Origin: JAHECQ01 sp047638695
Lineage (GTDB): Bacteria > Actinomycetota > Acidimicrobiia > Acidimicrobiales > SZUA-35
Length of the DNA stretch: 14,756 bases
NCBI GenBank assembly: GCA_047638695.1
Contig: JBLINY010000110.1
Span: 1-14,756 of the forward strand
Reading direction: 5' to 3'
Shown piece after piece: positions 1 through 6,462 of this stretch. The number at the start of each line of letters is the position of its first letter. Positions within the stretch are counted from its first letter, which is position 1. The notes below the pieces were generated by a model. The model worked only from the letters and a program-made list of their open reading frames with translations. It made no database searches and was not told where the DNA came from. The translations under genes were made by a program, and so were the position numbers.

Positions 1-1051
1 TGGTCGAGAAGGTATCGGCCCGGTCAATGTCGAACACATCAGGGTTGTCGAAGTGGGCTGGGTCTCGATTGGCTGCGGCCAAGAGTGGGTTAACGGCATC
101 GCCAGCCGCAATCGGCACGCCCGAGATTTCGGTGTCTTCCAACGCGATCTCCCAACTCTGAAGCACCGGAGGGTCGAACCGCGGTGTCTCTTCGGCCGCC
201 GCTTCAGCCCGGCTGGGATCGGCGGCCAACTTCGCGTACTGCTCACGATTTTCAAGCATGGCAACCAGTCCGCTGCCAACCGAATCTCGGGTGGTCTGAT
301 GCCCGGCCGAGAAGAGGAAGATCGTGTTCGAGATGAGCTCGTGACGACTCATGGCCGGATCGGTGCCGGAGACATTCTGCGACTGAATCAATGCCGACAG
401 CAGATCATCACCGGGATTCGCCGTTCGCTCCTCGACAAGTGCTTCCATCATCTCCCATTCTTCAGCCAACGCCGCTGTCGCGTCCTGGCGTTGTTCGGCC
501 GTGACGGCAGGAGAAATGAGGTGAGCAATCCGCTGCGTCCATCCGTCGAACAGCTGACGATCGGATTCGGGTACACTGAGAAGTTCGCAGATCACGAGCG
601 ACGGCAGCGGGTGGGCGAGCGCTTCAAGCACATCGAACGGTTGGCTGGCGTCGATGGGCGCCAGCAACTGGTCGACCAGCCCCTCGATGAACGGGCGCAA
701 AGCTTCGATCCGGCGAGGCGAGAACGACTTGGCGAACGCACCACGAATGCGAGCGTGGTCTTCACGATCAAGATAGGTGAGACGAGTCACCACGTAATCG
801 AGTGCCGGTCCTTCACCCAAAGAGAGGCCGTAGAGCTCGCGAAAGGTGTCCTGCACCCGACCGAATGAGGGCGAGCGAAGCACATGTTGGCAATCGTCAT
901 AGGCGAACAGCCACCAGGCCGAGTCGCCTCGGTACACCGGACACTCCGAGCGCATCTTGTGGTAGGTGGGCCAGGGGTTCGAGCGCAGCTCAGGATCGGT
1001 AAAATCGAACGTCGGCGATTCGGACCGTCCCGGTTCAGAGACCGTCGTCAT
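1..1051 (-). CDS. Cytochrome P450, 3' end beyond window (350 residues visible)
   Basis: Haem monooxygenase of the soluble bacterial P450 type, which would need ferredoxin and reductase partners; none is seen nearby. The minus strand reads from an ATG at 1051 to the window edge without a stop. The I-helix oxygen-activation motif is AGHQTT at residues 249-254, with Gln252 where the family usually has Asp or Glu. The K-helix ExxR is E288-R291, and the AANRDP segment that follows in bacterial P450s is present at about 326-331. The haem-cysteine loop lies outside the window, so completeness cannot be judged. The start is supported by AGAGGA 8 nt upstream. The first 17 bp overlap the end of the PLDc_N-like gene, which suggests translational coupling. 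Family assignment is secure; the substrate is unknown. Confidence 0.93.
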   Translation of the reverse strand, partial: MTTVSEPGRSESPTFDFTDPELRSNPWPTYHKMRSECPVYRGDSAWWLFAYDDCQHVLRSPSFGRVQDTFRELYGLSLGEGPALDYVVTRLTYLDREDHARIRGAFAKSFSPRRIEALRPFIEGLVDQLLAPIDASQPFDVLEALAHPLPSLVICELLSVPESDRQLFDGWTQRIAHLISPAVTAEQRQDATAALAEEWEMMEALVEERTANPGDDLLSALIQSQNVSGTDPAMSRHELISNTIFLFSAGHQTTRDSVGSGLVAMLENREQYAKLAADPSRAEAAAEETPRFDPPVLQSWEIALEDTEISGVPIAAGDAVNPLLAAANRDPAHFDNPDVFDIDRADTFST

Positions 1052-1544
1052 CGTGAGAGTCCTCTTCTGCAACTGTGTCTTGTCTCGAGACATCTTCTGT
1101 TGGGGCGTCGGATGCCGTCTCCGACGGAGCAGCGAGCTCAGCCTCGCGTCGAGCCAACTCGGCCTCGCGCTCGAGCAGCTTCCGTTCGCGAATCGCGAGC
1201 GGGTCGGGCTCGGTCGTCGCCGACGGTGCGCTGCGACTGCGGGCCGACTGCCACTCGGCGGAATCCTCGAGTCCGCGCACCTGTGTGTACTCCCGGCGAT
1301 CAGGGTTGTACTCGTACGGCAGACGTTTCTGGCCGCCGAGCGAAATCCCGGCCCCGACCGGGCGACCCAGCGCCAACCAGGCAAACGCTCCTACGACCGG
1401 CACAAAGACAACAAGAAACAGCCAGGTTCCCTTCGGTAAGTGTTGAGGCAACAAGGTATCGGTGGCGATGACGTCGAGGATCGCCCACGTCCAGAAGAGG
1501 AGCATCAGGATCGCTCCAGCTCCGTGGACGATCAGACCAAACAT
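1035..1544 (-). CDS. PLDc_N-domain small membrane protein with C-terminal coiled coil
   Basis: A 169-residue membrane protein. Two hydrophobic helices (about 3-27 and 39-60) flank a short loop, and the second ends GAFAWLALGRP. This is the pattern of the PLDc_N domain found at the N-terminus of cardiolipin synthases and alone in many small actinobacterial proteins. No HKD phospholipase motif is present, so catalysis is not expected. Residues about 115-139 are rich in alternating Glu, Arg and Leu (likely coiled coil), followed by an acidic tail ending HDDDGL. The last 17 bp contain the P450 start codon, so the two genes are probably co-transcribed. No strong ribosome-binding site is visible before the ATG at 1544. 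Domain call is good; the role is unknown. Confidence 0.82.
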   Translation of the reverse strand: MFGLIVHGAGAILMLLFWTWAILDVIATDTLLPQHLPKGTWLFLVVFVPVVGAFAWLALGRPVGAGISLGGQKRLPYEYNPDRREYTQVRGLEDSAEWQSARSRSAPSATTEPDPLAIRERKLLEREAELARREAELAAPSETASDAPTEDVSRQDTVAEEDSHDDDGL

Positions 1545-1618
1545 GACACCATCACTACCTGCTTTCGATCAACGACACCAGTATCAGACCGTGAGTCGGT
1601 CATCAGCACAGTCTCACA

Positions 1619-1680
1619 GACCATTAAGGGTCACAGGCCGTTAAGCGTCATAGGCCGTTGAGGGTCAAAGGCCGCCAAGG
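1619..1680. repeat. 17-bp tandem array at the epoxide hydrolase 3' end
   Basis: Three full 17-bp units (1619-1635, 1636-1652, 1653-1669) and a partial fourth (1670-1680). Consensus on the plus strand is GGCCGTTRAGSGTCAHA. The minus-strand stop codon of the alpha/beta-hydrolase gene (1665-1667) lies inside the third unit. Read from the gene, units resembling CGGCCTTTGACCCTCAA continue past the stop. Units differ at several positions, so the array is not freshly made. Just beyond it, GACCG and CGGTC (1587-1591 and 1597-1601) form a small hairpin. The remaining intergenic sequence up to 1544 shows nothing else. Confidence 0.85.
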
Positions 1681-2651
1681 AATTCGATCAACTCGGCGTT
1701 GACGATGTCAGCCGCCTCTTGCTGAACCCAGTGACCCGAACCGGGCACGATCACCGACTTGGTGAGATTGGGCATGGTGGTGGCGAAATTGGCGATCGCT
1801 TTGCCTCCCCACATAGTCGGTCCGTCCTTTTCTCCCCCGAGAAACAGCGACGGCTGGGTGATTGGTGCGCTGTCCCACGCGGCCAGGTCAACCCAATCCA
1901 GATCAACACAGCGGTAACGATTGAGCCCGCCGGTGAGTCCCGTGCGTTGGAACTCGCCGAGGTACACATCAAAGTCATCCGATGAAAGCCAGGCCGGGAA
2001 GCCATTACGCGACTCAGGCCATGCGGCCGGCCAGGCGAAACGATCGACCAGTTTCCCGGTCGGCCCGACATGGACCATCGAACCCCGTCCATCCTTGATC
2101 GGCGCATCGCCAGAAGCCGACAGGTAAAAGCCCAACAGCCAACGCTCAAGGTCGGCTTCGATCTCGGCCTCAGCTCGACCAACCTGCTGGAAGTACTCGA
2201 TATAGAACTCCTCGGCCCCACCCAACAGCCGGAACTGATCGCTCGGTCGGTGACCACTGCGCGGGCTGTAGGGCACGCTGAGCAGAGCCAGCCCACGGAA
2301 GACGACGGGTCGGAGCAAGGCCGAATTCCACGCGATCGGGCTCCCCCAGTCGTGGCCCACAATCACCGCATTCTCTTCGCCGAGGGCGTGGACAACACCG
2401 ACGTTGTCGCCAACGTGATTCACCATCCGATAGGCGTCGACATCCAGGGGTGTGTGCGAACGCCCATAGCCACGCACATCGATGGCAGCGGCTCGGAAAC
2501 CGGCGGCCGCAACCGCGGGAAGCTGATGCCGCCACGAGTACCAGGACTCGGGAAATCCGTGTACGAAGAGTACGAGCGGGCCCTCACCCATCTCGGCCAC
2601 ATGGATTCGAGTGCCATTGGCGCTGACGATGTGGTGCTTGAATCCGGTCAT
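1665..2651 (-). CDS. Alpha/beta-hydrolase, epoxide hydrolase type
   Basis: A 328-residue soluble hydrolase, the usual length for bacterial epoxide hydrolases, which open epoxides to diols through an ester intermediate. The oxyanion segment HGFPESWYSWR is at 31-41 and the nucleophile Asp101 lies in GHDWG. Lid tyrosine candidates are Tyr151 (IEYFQ) and Tyr246 in GGLNRYR. The acid is near E274-D276 (GGEKDG), and the catalytic His307 is in GSGHW. Haloalkane dehalogenase is the main alternative, but the paired lid tyrosines and HGFPESW favour epoxide hydrolase. A -10-like TACGTT six nt before the ATG suggests a leaderless transcript. The stop codon lies inside a tandem repeat. The substrate is unknown. 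Confidence 0.88.
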   Translation of the reverse strand: MTGFKHHIVSANGTRIHVAEMGEGPLVLFVHGFPESWYSWRHQLPAVAAAGFRAAAIDVRGYGRSHTPLDVDAYRMVNHVGDNVGVVHALGEENAVIVGHDWGSPIAWNSALLRPVVFRGLALLSVPYSPRSGHRPSDQFRLLGGAEEFYIEYFQQVGRAEAEIEADLERWLLGFYLSASGDAPIKDGRGSMVHVGPTGKLVDRFAWPAAWPESRNGFPAWLSSDDFDVYLGEFQRTGLTGGLNRYRCVDLDWVDLAAWDSAPITQPSLFLGGEKDGPTMWGGKAIANFATTMPNLTKSVIVPGSGHWVQQEAADIVNAELIEFLGGL

Positions 2652-2657
2652 GGGACG

Positions 2658-2663
2658 AACGTA
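2658..2663 (-). promoter_or_regulatory. Putative leaderless -10 box of the epoxide hydrolase gene
   Basis: TACGTT on the minus strand fits the actinobacterial TANNNT consensus. It ends 6 nt before the ATG at 2651, the spacing expected when transcription begins on the start codon. No Shine-Dalgarno sequence and no convincing -35 box is seen. This is inferred from spacing only. Confidence 0.45.
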
Positions 2664-2732
2664 GTCACTCGATCTGCAAACTACCGACCATCGATTTGAA
2701 GGGCCTGTTGCTGTTGGTCCGAAATCGATACC

Positions 2733-2794
2733 AACCAGGCGGCGACATCAACCAGGCGGCGACATCAACCACGCGGCGACATCAACCAGGCGGC
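2733..2794. repeat. 17-bp tandem array, 3.6 copies
   Basis: Units of AACCAGGCGGCGACATC occur at 2733-2749, 2750-2766 and 2767-2783 (one G-to-C change in the third), followed by 11 bp of a fourth. The array lies in the 159-bp stretch between the start of the epoxide hydrolase gene and the stop of the 67-residue gene. It begins about 16 bp past that stop when read on the minus strand. The unit is unrelated in sequence to the array at 1619-1680. There are no spacers, so it is not CRISPR. Confidence 0.9.
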
Positions 2795-2810
2795 AATGCC
2801 AGGCCCTGCG

Positions 2811-3014
2811 TTAGACGGCCCAGCGGCGGTTCAATTCTCTCTCGACGGCCGAGAGGCGAAAGCGATCGTCAGCACCGAGTTGGCCGAGCTCACGTCGATG
2901 TGCGAGTTCCGCTTCGATCTGCACGAGCTCATTTGTCAGGAGGTCGATACGAAGGTCACCTTCGATGACAATGTCGGCCTCTGCAGCCAGATGATCGGTG
3001 AAGACGGCGATCAT
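2811..3014 (-). CDS. Small acidic protein of unknown function (67 aa)
   Basis: Not recognised. The protein is rich in Glu, Asp, Leu and Arg, and is predicted largely helical over residues about 15-65 (segments such as LLTNELVQIEAELAHRRELG). It has no signal peptide, cysteine cluster or membrane segment. It is judged real because its ATG overlaps the TGA of the upstream 95-residue gene in the ATGA arrangement (3011-3014), typical of coupled genes, and because its composition is protein-like. The two may form a complex; this is inference from coupling only. A tandem array follows the stop. Confidence 0.62.
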   Translation of the reverse strand: MIAVFTDHLAAEADIVIEGDLRIDLLTNELVQIEAELAHRRELGQLGADDRFRLSAVERELNRRWAV

Positions 3015-3298
3015 GCTGCCAGTTCCAGGTACTCGCCCTTGATCTCGAAGGCAGTCTCGACCGAAGCCAATGCGCCGAGCACCACATCTTCGAACTGGCC
3101 TTCGATGGGGCCGAGGTCCCGCAGGTCGGCAAGCACCTCGCTCACGAGAAGGCGGAGCTCAACGTCGGTCGTCGAGCTGTGGAGGCCGAGCAGCCAGTCG
3201 ACGCACCGGTCGAACGAAAGGAACGAGTCACACTCGTGGTCGGTTGCGCTGGCCCAGAAGGCTTCGCTCGCTTCAGTTACGGTCATCAGTGCAGTCAT
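3011..3298 (-). CDS. Small acidic protein of unknown function (95 aa), first gene of a coupled pair
   Basis: Not recognised. An acidic, probably all-helical cytoplasmic protein with one Cys-containing stretch near residues 23-32 (ECDSFLSFDRC) and a Leu/Val-rich middle. The start is well supported: AGGAGG lies 8 nt before the ATG at 3298, the strongest Shine-Dalgarno sequence in the window. A second ATG four codons later is possible but less well placed. It ends in an ATGA overlap with the 67-residue gene. A paired 13-bp direct repeat lies in the upstream region. No toxin-antitoxin family is recognised, although the size and coupling of the pair would allow that reading. Confidence 0.72.
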   Translation of the reverse strand: MTALMTVTEASEAFWASATDHECDSFLSFDRCVDWLLGLHSSTTDVELRLLVSEVLADLRDLGPIEGQFEDVVLGALASVETAFEIKGEYLELAA

Positions 3299-3340
3299 TT
3301 TGGGTCCCTCCTGAGGGTTGATCGCCGGTGCAGTTCCGAG

Positions 3341-3366
3341 TGTTCGGTGTGTTTGTTCGGCGTGTT
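3341..3366. repeat. Two adjacent 13-bp direct repeats upstream of the small-gene pair
   Basis: TGTTCGGTGTGTT (3341-3353) is followed directly by TGTTCGGCGTGTT (3354-3366), 12 of 13 bases identical. They lie 43-68 bp upstream of the minus-strand start at 3298, in the 173-bp divergent region. A regulator binding site is possible. The rest of 3299-3471 holds the Shine-Dalgarno sequence of the 95-residue gene, a possible minus-strand -10 (TAATGT, 3374-3379) and the GC-rich near-palindrome GGGGATAGCCCC (3404-3415). Confidence 0.6.
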
Positions 3367-3456
3367 GGAAGTGACATTAGGAACGACGAGACAAACGCAG
3401 AACGGGGATAGCCCCCCACCTCGCCTTGCTCGTTAGGGGCCAGTCGTGGGGATGGA

Positions 3457-3462
3457 TAGCGT
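3457..3462 (+). promoter_or_regulatory. Putative -10 box of the deacylase-methyltransferase pair
   Basis: TAGCGT fits TANNNT and ends 9 nt before the ATG at 3472, giving a leader of only a few nucleotides. The same hexamer occurs before the MaoC-like gene and the complete P450 gene. No -35 box is clear. Confidence 0.4.
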
Positions 3463-3471
3463 GTCCGTGCC

Positions 3472-3948
3472 ATGAGCGACCTCCCTGCGAGTGCCCAAAA
3501 GGTCTCCGATACCGCTGCCAGCATGGGATTAGCCATCGCCATCAAGGAGTTTCCCGATGGCACCCGCACCGCAGTCGACGCGGCGGAAGCCGTCGGGTGC
3601 GTCGTGAACCAGATCGTGAAATCGATGATCTTCAATGCCGATGGCGAGCTAATTCTGGCCCTCACCAGCGGTGGCAACCTCGTCGATGGGGACGCACTGG
3701 CCATCCTTGCCGATGTCCGGAAGTGCGGTCGAGCCGATGCCGACGCAGTCCGAGTTCACACCGGCTACGCCATTGGAGGCGTTCCCCCGTTTGGGCACGA
3801 CCACGCCGTGCGAACCTGGATCGACCCGGTGCTACTGGATTTCGACCAAGTCTGGGCCGCGGCCGGCACTCCCCACCACGTCTTTCCCATCGAACCCAAC
3901 GATCTTGTCCGGATCACGGGCGCCGTTGTTGCATCATTCACTCAGTGA
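3472..3948 (+). CDS. YbaK/EbsC family aminoacyl-tRNA deacylase
   Basis: A 158-residue cytoplasmic protein of the YbaK/ProX superfamily, whose members hydrolyse mischarged tRNAs such as Cys-tRNA(Pro) or Ala-tRNA(Pro) as free-standing editing domains. The hallmark GYAIGGVPPFG is at 98-108. The conserved lysine is Lys50 in NQIVKSMIF, and GDALAIL is at 73-79. The whole family fold is present at normal length. The TGA stop overlaps the GTG start of the RNA methyltransferase (GTGA, 3945-3948), so both translation-related genes are probably made together. A -10-like TAGCGT lies just upstream. Which aminoacyl-tRNA is edited cannot be told from this sequence. Confidence 0.92.
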   Translation: MSDLPASAQKVSDTAASMGLAIAIKEFPDGTRTAVDAAEAVGCVVNQIVKSMIFNADGELILALTSGGNLVDGDALAILADVRKCGRADADAVRVHTGYAIGGVPPFGHDHAVRTWIDPVLLDFDQVWAAAGTPHHVFPIEPNDLVRITGAVVASFTQ

Positions 3949-4640
3949 GCAACGACGCGACGCCGCCCAAAGACACCCCGCCCGTCGGGGACATCCCGCC
4001 GATCCAACCCGAGGTCGGTGTGGGTCCACACCCCGAACCCTGGCCCAACGAGCCCCATCTCGATCTCGAGTTGTTGCGAGACGGCGATCGACGCAACGTC
4101 GTCGATCGTTACCGGTACTGGTCGCTCGACGCCATCGTCGCCGATCTCGACCACCGGCGGCACAGTTTTCATGTCGCCATCGAGAACTGGCAGCACGACA
4201 TGAACATCGGCACCGTCGTCCGAACAGCCAACGCGTTCCTCGCGGCCGAGATCCACATCGTCGGCAAAAAGCGCTGGAATCGACGGGGTGCGATGGTGAC
4301 CGATCGCTATCAGCATGTGCGACACCATCCCGGCGTCGACGAGTTCGCCGGGTGGGCGGCCGAGGCCAAGCTTCCCCTGATCGGCATCGACAATCTGCCG
4401 GGCTCGACTCCCCTCGAGACCGAACCTCTGCCTGAACGTTGCGTGATGGTGTTCGGTCAGGAAGGTCCGGGGTTGTCGGATGCCATGCGACCGGCCTTGG
4501 CCCAATGCCGGTCGATATCGCAATACGGATCGACCCGGTCGATCAACGCAGGTGTCGCTGCCGGGGTAGCGATGCACCGGTGGATCACGTTGTGGGCCGA
4601 GCCGCCGTCGGAACCCAACGAACCGACTAGAGCAACCTGA
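3945..4640 (+). CDS. SpoU/TrmH family RNA 2'-O-methyltransferase
   Basis: A 231-residue SPOUT-fold enzyme that transfers a methyl group from S-adenosylmethionine to a ribose 2'-OH of tRNA or rRNA. Motif 1 is NIGTVVRTANAF from Asn87, with Arg93 as the candidate catalytic arginine. Motif 2 is VMVFGQEGPGLSDA (about 167-180). Motif 3 is QYGSTRSINAGVAAG (193-207), the form common in actinobacteria. Residues 1-40 are Pro-rich and poorly conserved in look. The GTG start at 3945 overlaps the deacylase stop. The same frame stays open upstream to 3426, but that part overlaps the deacylase and is not protein-like. The 3' end overlaps the convergent OmpA-like gene by 14 bp. The RNA target is unknown. Confidence 0.92.
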   Translation: MSNDATPPKDTPPVGDIPPIQPEVGVGPHPEPWPNEPHLDLELLRDGDRRNVVDRYRYWSLDAIVADLDHRRHSFHVAIENWQHDMNIGTVVRTANAFLAAEIHIVGKKRWNRRGAMVTDRYQHVRHHPGVDEFAGWAAEAKLPLIGIDNLPGSTPLETEPLPERCVMVFGQEGPGLSDAMRPALAQCRSISQYGSTRSINAGVAAGVAMHRWITLWAEPPSEPNEPTRAT

Positions 4641-5739
4641 ACTCGATCCTGCGGTTGTTGGCCCGGTCGGCGTTCGTGGTTTCCGGCACCACCTTCGGCC
4701 GAAGCTCGCCGTACCCGGCAGCCACCAGCTCGATCTCGACGCCTCGTTCCCTCAGTGCTTCGACGACGGCGGTGGCTCGATCATCGCTGAGTTCGGTGTT
4801 GGCATCGTCGGGCCCCTGGGCGTCGGTATGACCACCGACCTCGACAACGGCGGCCGGGAACTGGCCCAGAACAACGGCGATCTCGTCCAGCACCGAGGCC
4901 GCACCATCGGTAATCGTTGCTGAGCCGCTCTCGAACTCGATCGGGGCGTCAGCCAACAGGGCGTCAAGCTCGAGCTCTACCCGAGGTCGGGCACCCAGCT
5001 CGACCGCGAGCAACGTGCTGACCTCGTCAAACTCAGCGAAGGCCTGCTCGATGGCCTCCTGCAGTTCAAGATCAGTCACCGTTCCCGCGACCGAGAGCTG
5101 TTCGAGTCGGCCCGCGCCCGTAACAATCTCGAGAGCCTCGATCTCAATCTGTTCGTCCCGGTAGACAGCGGCGAGCGCAGCCGTAAACCGATCGATCGTC
5201 GCCTGATCTTTGACTCGACCAGTCACGGTCGCTGCATTTTGCGACACCTCGACCTTTACTGACGCTGCGGCGGAAGCGGCCCTCACACTAAGGCGATCGA
5301 GCACTTCGGAAACTCCCTCGACGGCACCGACCTGTTGGAGCAGTGCCTGCAAAGAGGCCTGATCGGGCACCTGGCCGGTAAGCGTCACGACCTCGCCGCT
5401 TACCGAGATCGCTACATCGGGAAAGCCGGCCGAGGCAACGGCGGCTGCGAGGGTCACCTGGTCAACCAGGGTCTGCGTCGTCGTCGACTCTTCAACCGGC
5501 ACTGTGGTTGGGATCCGCTCGATCGGCGGTGCGGTTGCCGGTGTCGTTTCGAGGGGGTTACCGAAGCCGAATGTCAGTCGAGGCACCCCGCCAAACAACA
5601 CGGCGAGCGAAAAGACGCCAATGGCCATCGCCAAAGGCGGGAACGCTTGAGACGAGCGAAGTCGTCGCAGGCGCGACAGGTAGAGGGGAACAAGCGGATC
5701 GCCATGAGCCTTAGGGCTGCTCTCGGTCACGTCAGCCAT
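4627..5739 (-). CDS. OmpATb-like envelope protein: TM anchor, BON-type repeats, OmpA peptidoglycan-binding domain
   Basis: A 370-residue membrane-anchored protein with the domain order of mycobacterial ArfA/OmpATb. It has a single hydrophobic segment (about 31-52) after a basic N-terminus and a Thr/Pro-rich linker (62-90). A BON-like domain (about 91-152) is followed by related-looking material (about 158-250), then the OmpA C-terminal domain (about 264-370). In the last, GGHTDAQG contains Asp306 and LSDDRA contains Arg321, the pair that grips diaminopimelate in family members. It ends NNRRIEFRLL, typical for OmpA. It probably links the membrane to peptidoglycan. It follows the signal-peptide protein by 17 bp on the same strand, so an operon is likely. 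An in-frame stop just upstream leaves this ATG as the only upstream-most choice; no Shine-Dalgarno sequence is seen. Confidence 0.88.
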   Translation of the reverse strand: MADVTESSPKAHGDPLVPLYLSRLRRLRSSQAFPPLAMAIGVFSLAVLFGGVPRLTFGFGNPLETTPATAPPIERIPTTVPVEESTTTQTLVDQVTLAAAVASAGFPDVAISVSGEVVTLTGQVPDQASLQALLQQVGAVEGVSEVLDRLSVRAASAAASVKVEVSQNAATVTGRVKDQATIDRFTAALAAVYRDEQIEIEALEIVTGAGRLEQLSVAGTVTDLELQEAIEQAFAEFDEVSTLLAVELGARPRVELELDALLADAPIEFESGSATITDGAASVLDEIAVVLGQFPAAVVEVGGHTDAQGPDDANTELSDDRATAVVEALRERGVEIELVAAGYGELRPKVVPETTNADRANNRRIEFRLL

Positions 5740-5756
5740 GTTGGCCAGACATCACG

Positions 5757-6398
5757 TCAGACCGCCGCCCGCTGACGGGGCCGACGGCGGAAGAACTGCT
5801 CGGCCAAGACAGCCAGGCCAAGAATGATAACGAGATAGATAACTGAGCGAACAATCGTTGCGATGACTGACGGCAGCGGACGATCAGGTTCGGTCACGAG
5901 CTGGTCAAGAAACGTCTGTACCGCCAGATCCGCAGTCGGCGCAGATCGAGCACCGGCAAGGGCCCTGATGTAACCCGTGTCGTAATCGTCGACGACACTG
6001 CCGTAGACATTGCCGTCTGCTGCGAAGAGCACAACCGCCTCGACATCGGCAGCCTGGCGGACCCGGAGGGCAAACGACTCGGCGTCGGGTTGTGGATCGG
6101 CCGGGGCGATGACCAGCAATCGAATGCCGAGTCGCTGAGCCTCCTCGACGGTGGGCCTGAATGAAGCGGCGTCGAGGGGTGTGCCATCGGGAGCATCGAT
6201 GGTAGGCGAGATGTACACGCCGTCATCGCCCACTTCAGCGACTACTTCAGCTGGAGTTTCGGCAGAGGCCGACGTCGGCTGGAATACCCCCAGCACTAAC
6301 GAGAGCAACAAGCCGAGAAGCAGAGCCAACAGCGGGCCGCCGAGTAGCGAGTGGAACGAGCCGCGCAGCAGCGAGGATCGGAACGAGGGAAACGACAT
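5757..6398 (-). CDS. Membrane-anchored exported protein, TPM-like or Rv1476-like
   Basis: A 213-residue protein with a long N-terminal signal sequence (hydrophobic about 18-40, AxA-type site near 42-46). A soluble domain (about 47-175) is followed by a C-terminal transmembrane helix (about 181-201) and a basic tail RRRPRQR. The layout and strings such as DDGVYISP and LLVIAP resemble small actinobacterial envelope proteins of the TPM-like or Rv1476 family; this match is from memory and tentative. GGGAGA 9 nt before the ATG at 6398 supports the start. It is the likely partner of the OmpATb-like gene 17 bp downstream. No enzymatic motif is seen. Confidence 0.78.
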   Translation of the reverse strand: MSFPSFRSSLLRGSFHSLLGGPLLALLLGLLLSLVLGVFQPTSASAETPAEVVAEVGDDGVYISPTIDAPDGTPLDAASFRPTVEEAQRLGIRLLVIAPADPQPDAESFALRVRQAADVEAVVLFAADGNVYGSVVDDYDTGYIRALAGARSAPTADLAVQTFLDQLVTEPDRPLPSVIATIVRSVIYLVIILGLAVLAEQFFRRRPRQRAAV

Positions 6399-6421
6399 CG
6401 TCGCCAGTCTCCCATGTTCAC

Positions 6422-6438
6422 AGCCGCGTCAGGCGGCT
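6422..6438. terminator. GC-rich hairpin between two minus-strand genes, possible attenuator
   Basis: AGCCGC and GCGGCT pair perfectly around a 5-nt loop in the 64-bp gap after the coiled-coil gene. No T-run follows on either strand, so it may be a weak terminator or only RNA structure. It would separate the coiled-coil gene from the envelope pair. Confidence 0.3.
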
Positions 6439-6462
6439 CCCACCGGTTCGGCGTCACCCCGG

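Noticed and set aside
53..868. Plus-strand 271-residue open frame
   Set aside because: It lies antisense to the P450, which has clear motifs throughout; composition is Arg-rich shadow coding.
2733..2794. CRISPR array
   Set aside because: Units are directly adjacent with no spacers and no cas genes are in the window; the same holds for the other arrays.
3426..3944. Upstream extension of the methyltransferase frame to give 404 residues
   Set aside because: It overlaps the well-recognised deacylase in another frame, and the translated part is Arg/His/Pro-rich with no family signal. The GTG at 3945 gives the normal SpoU length.
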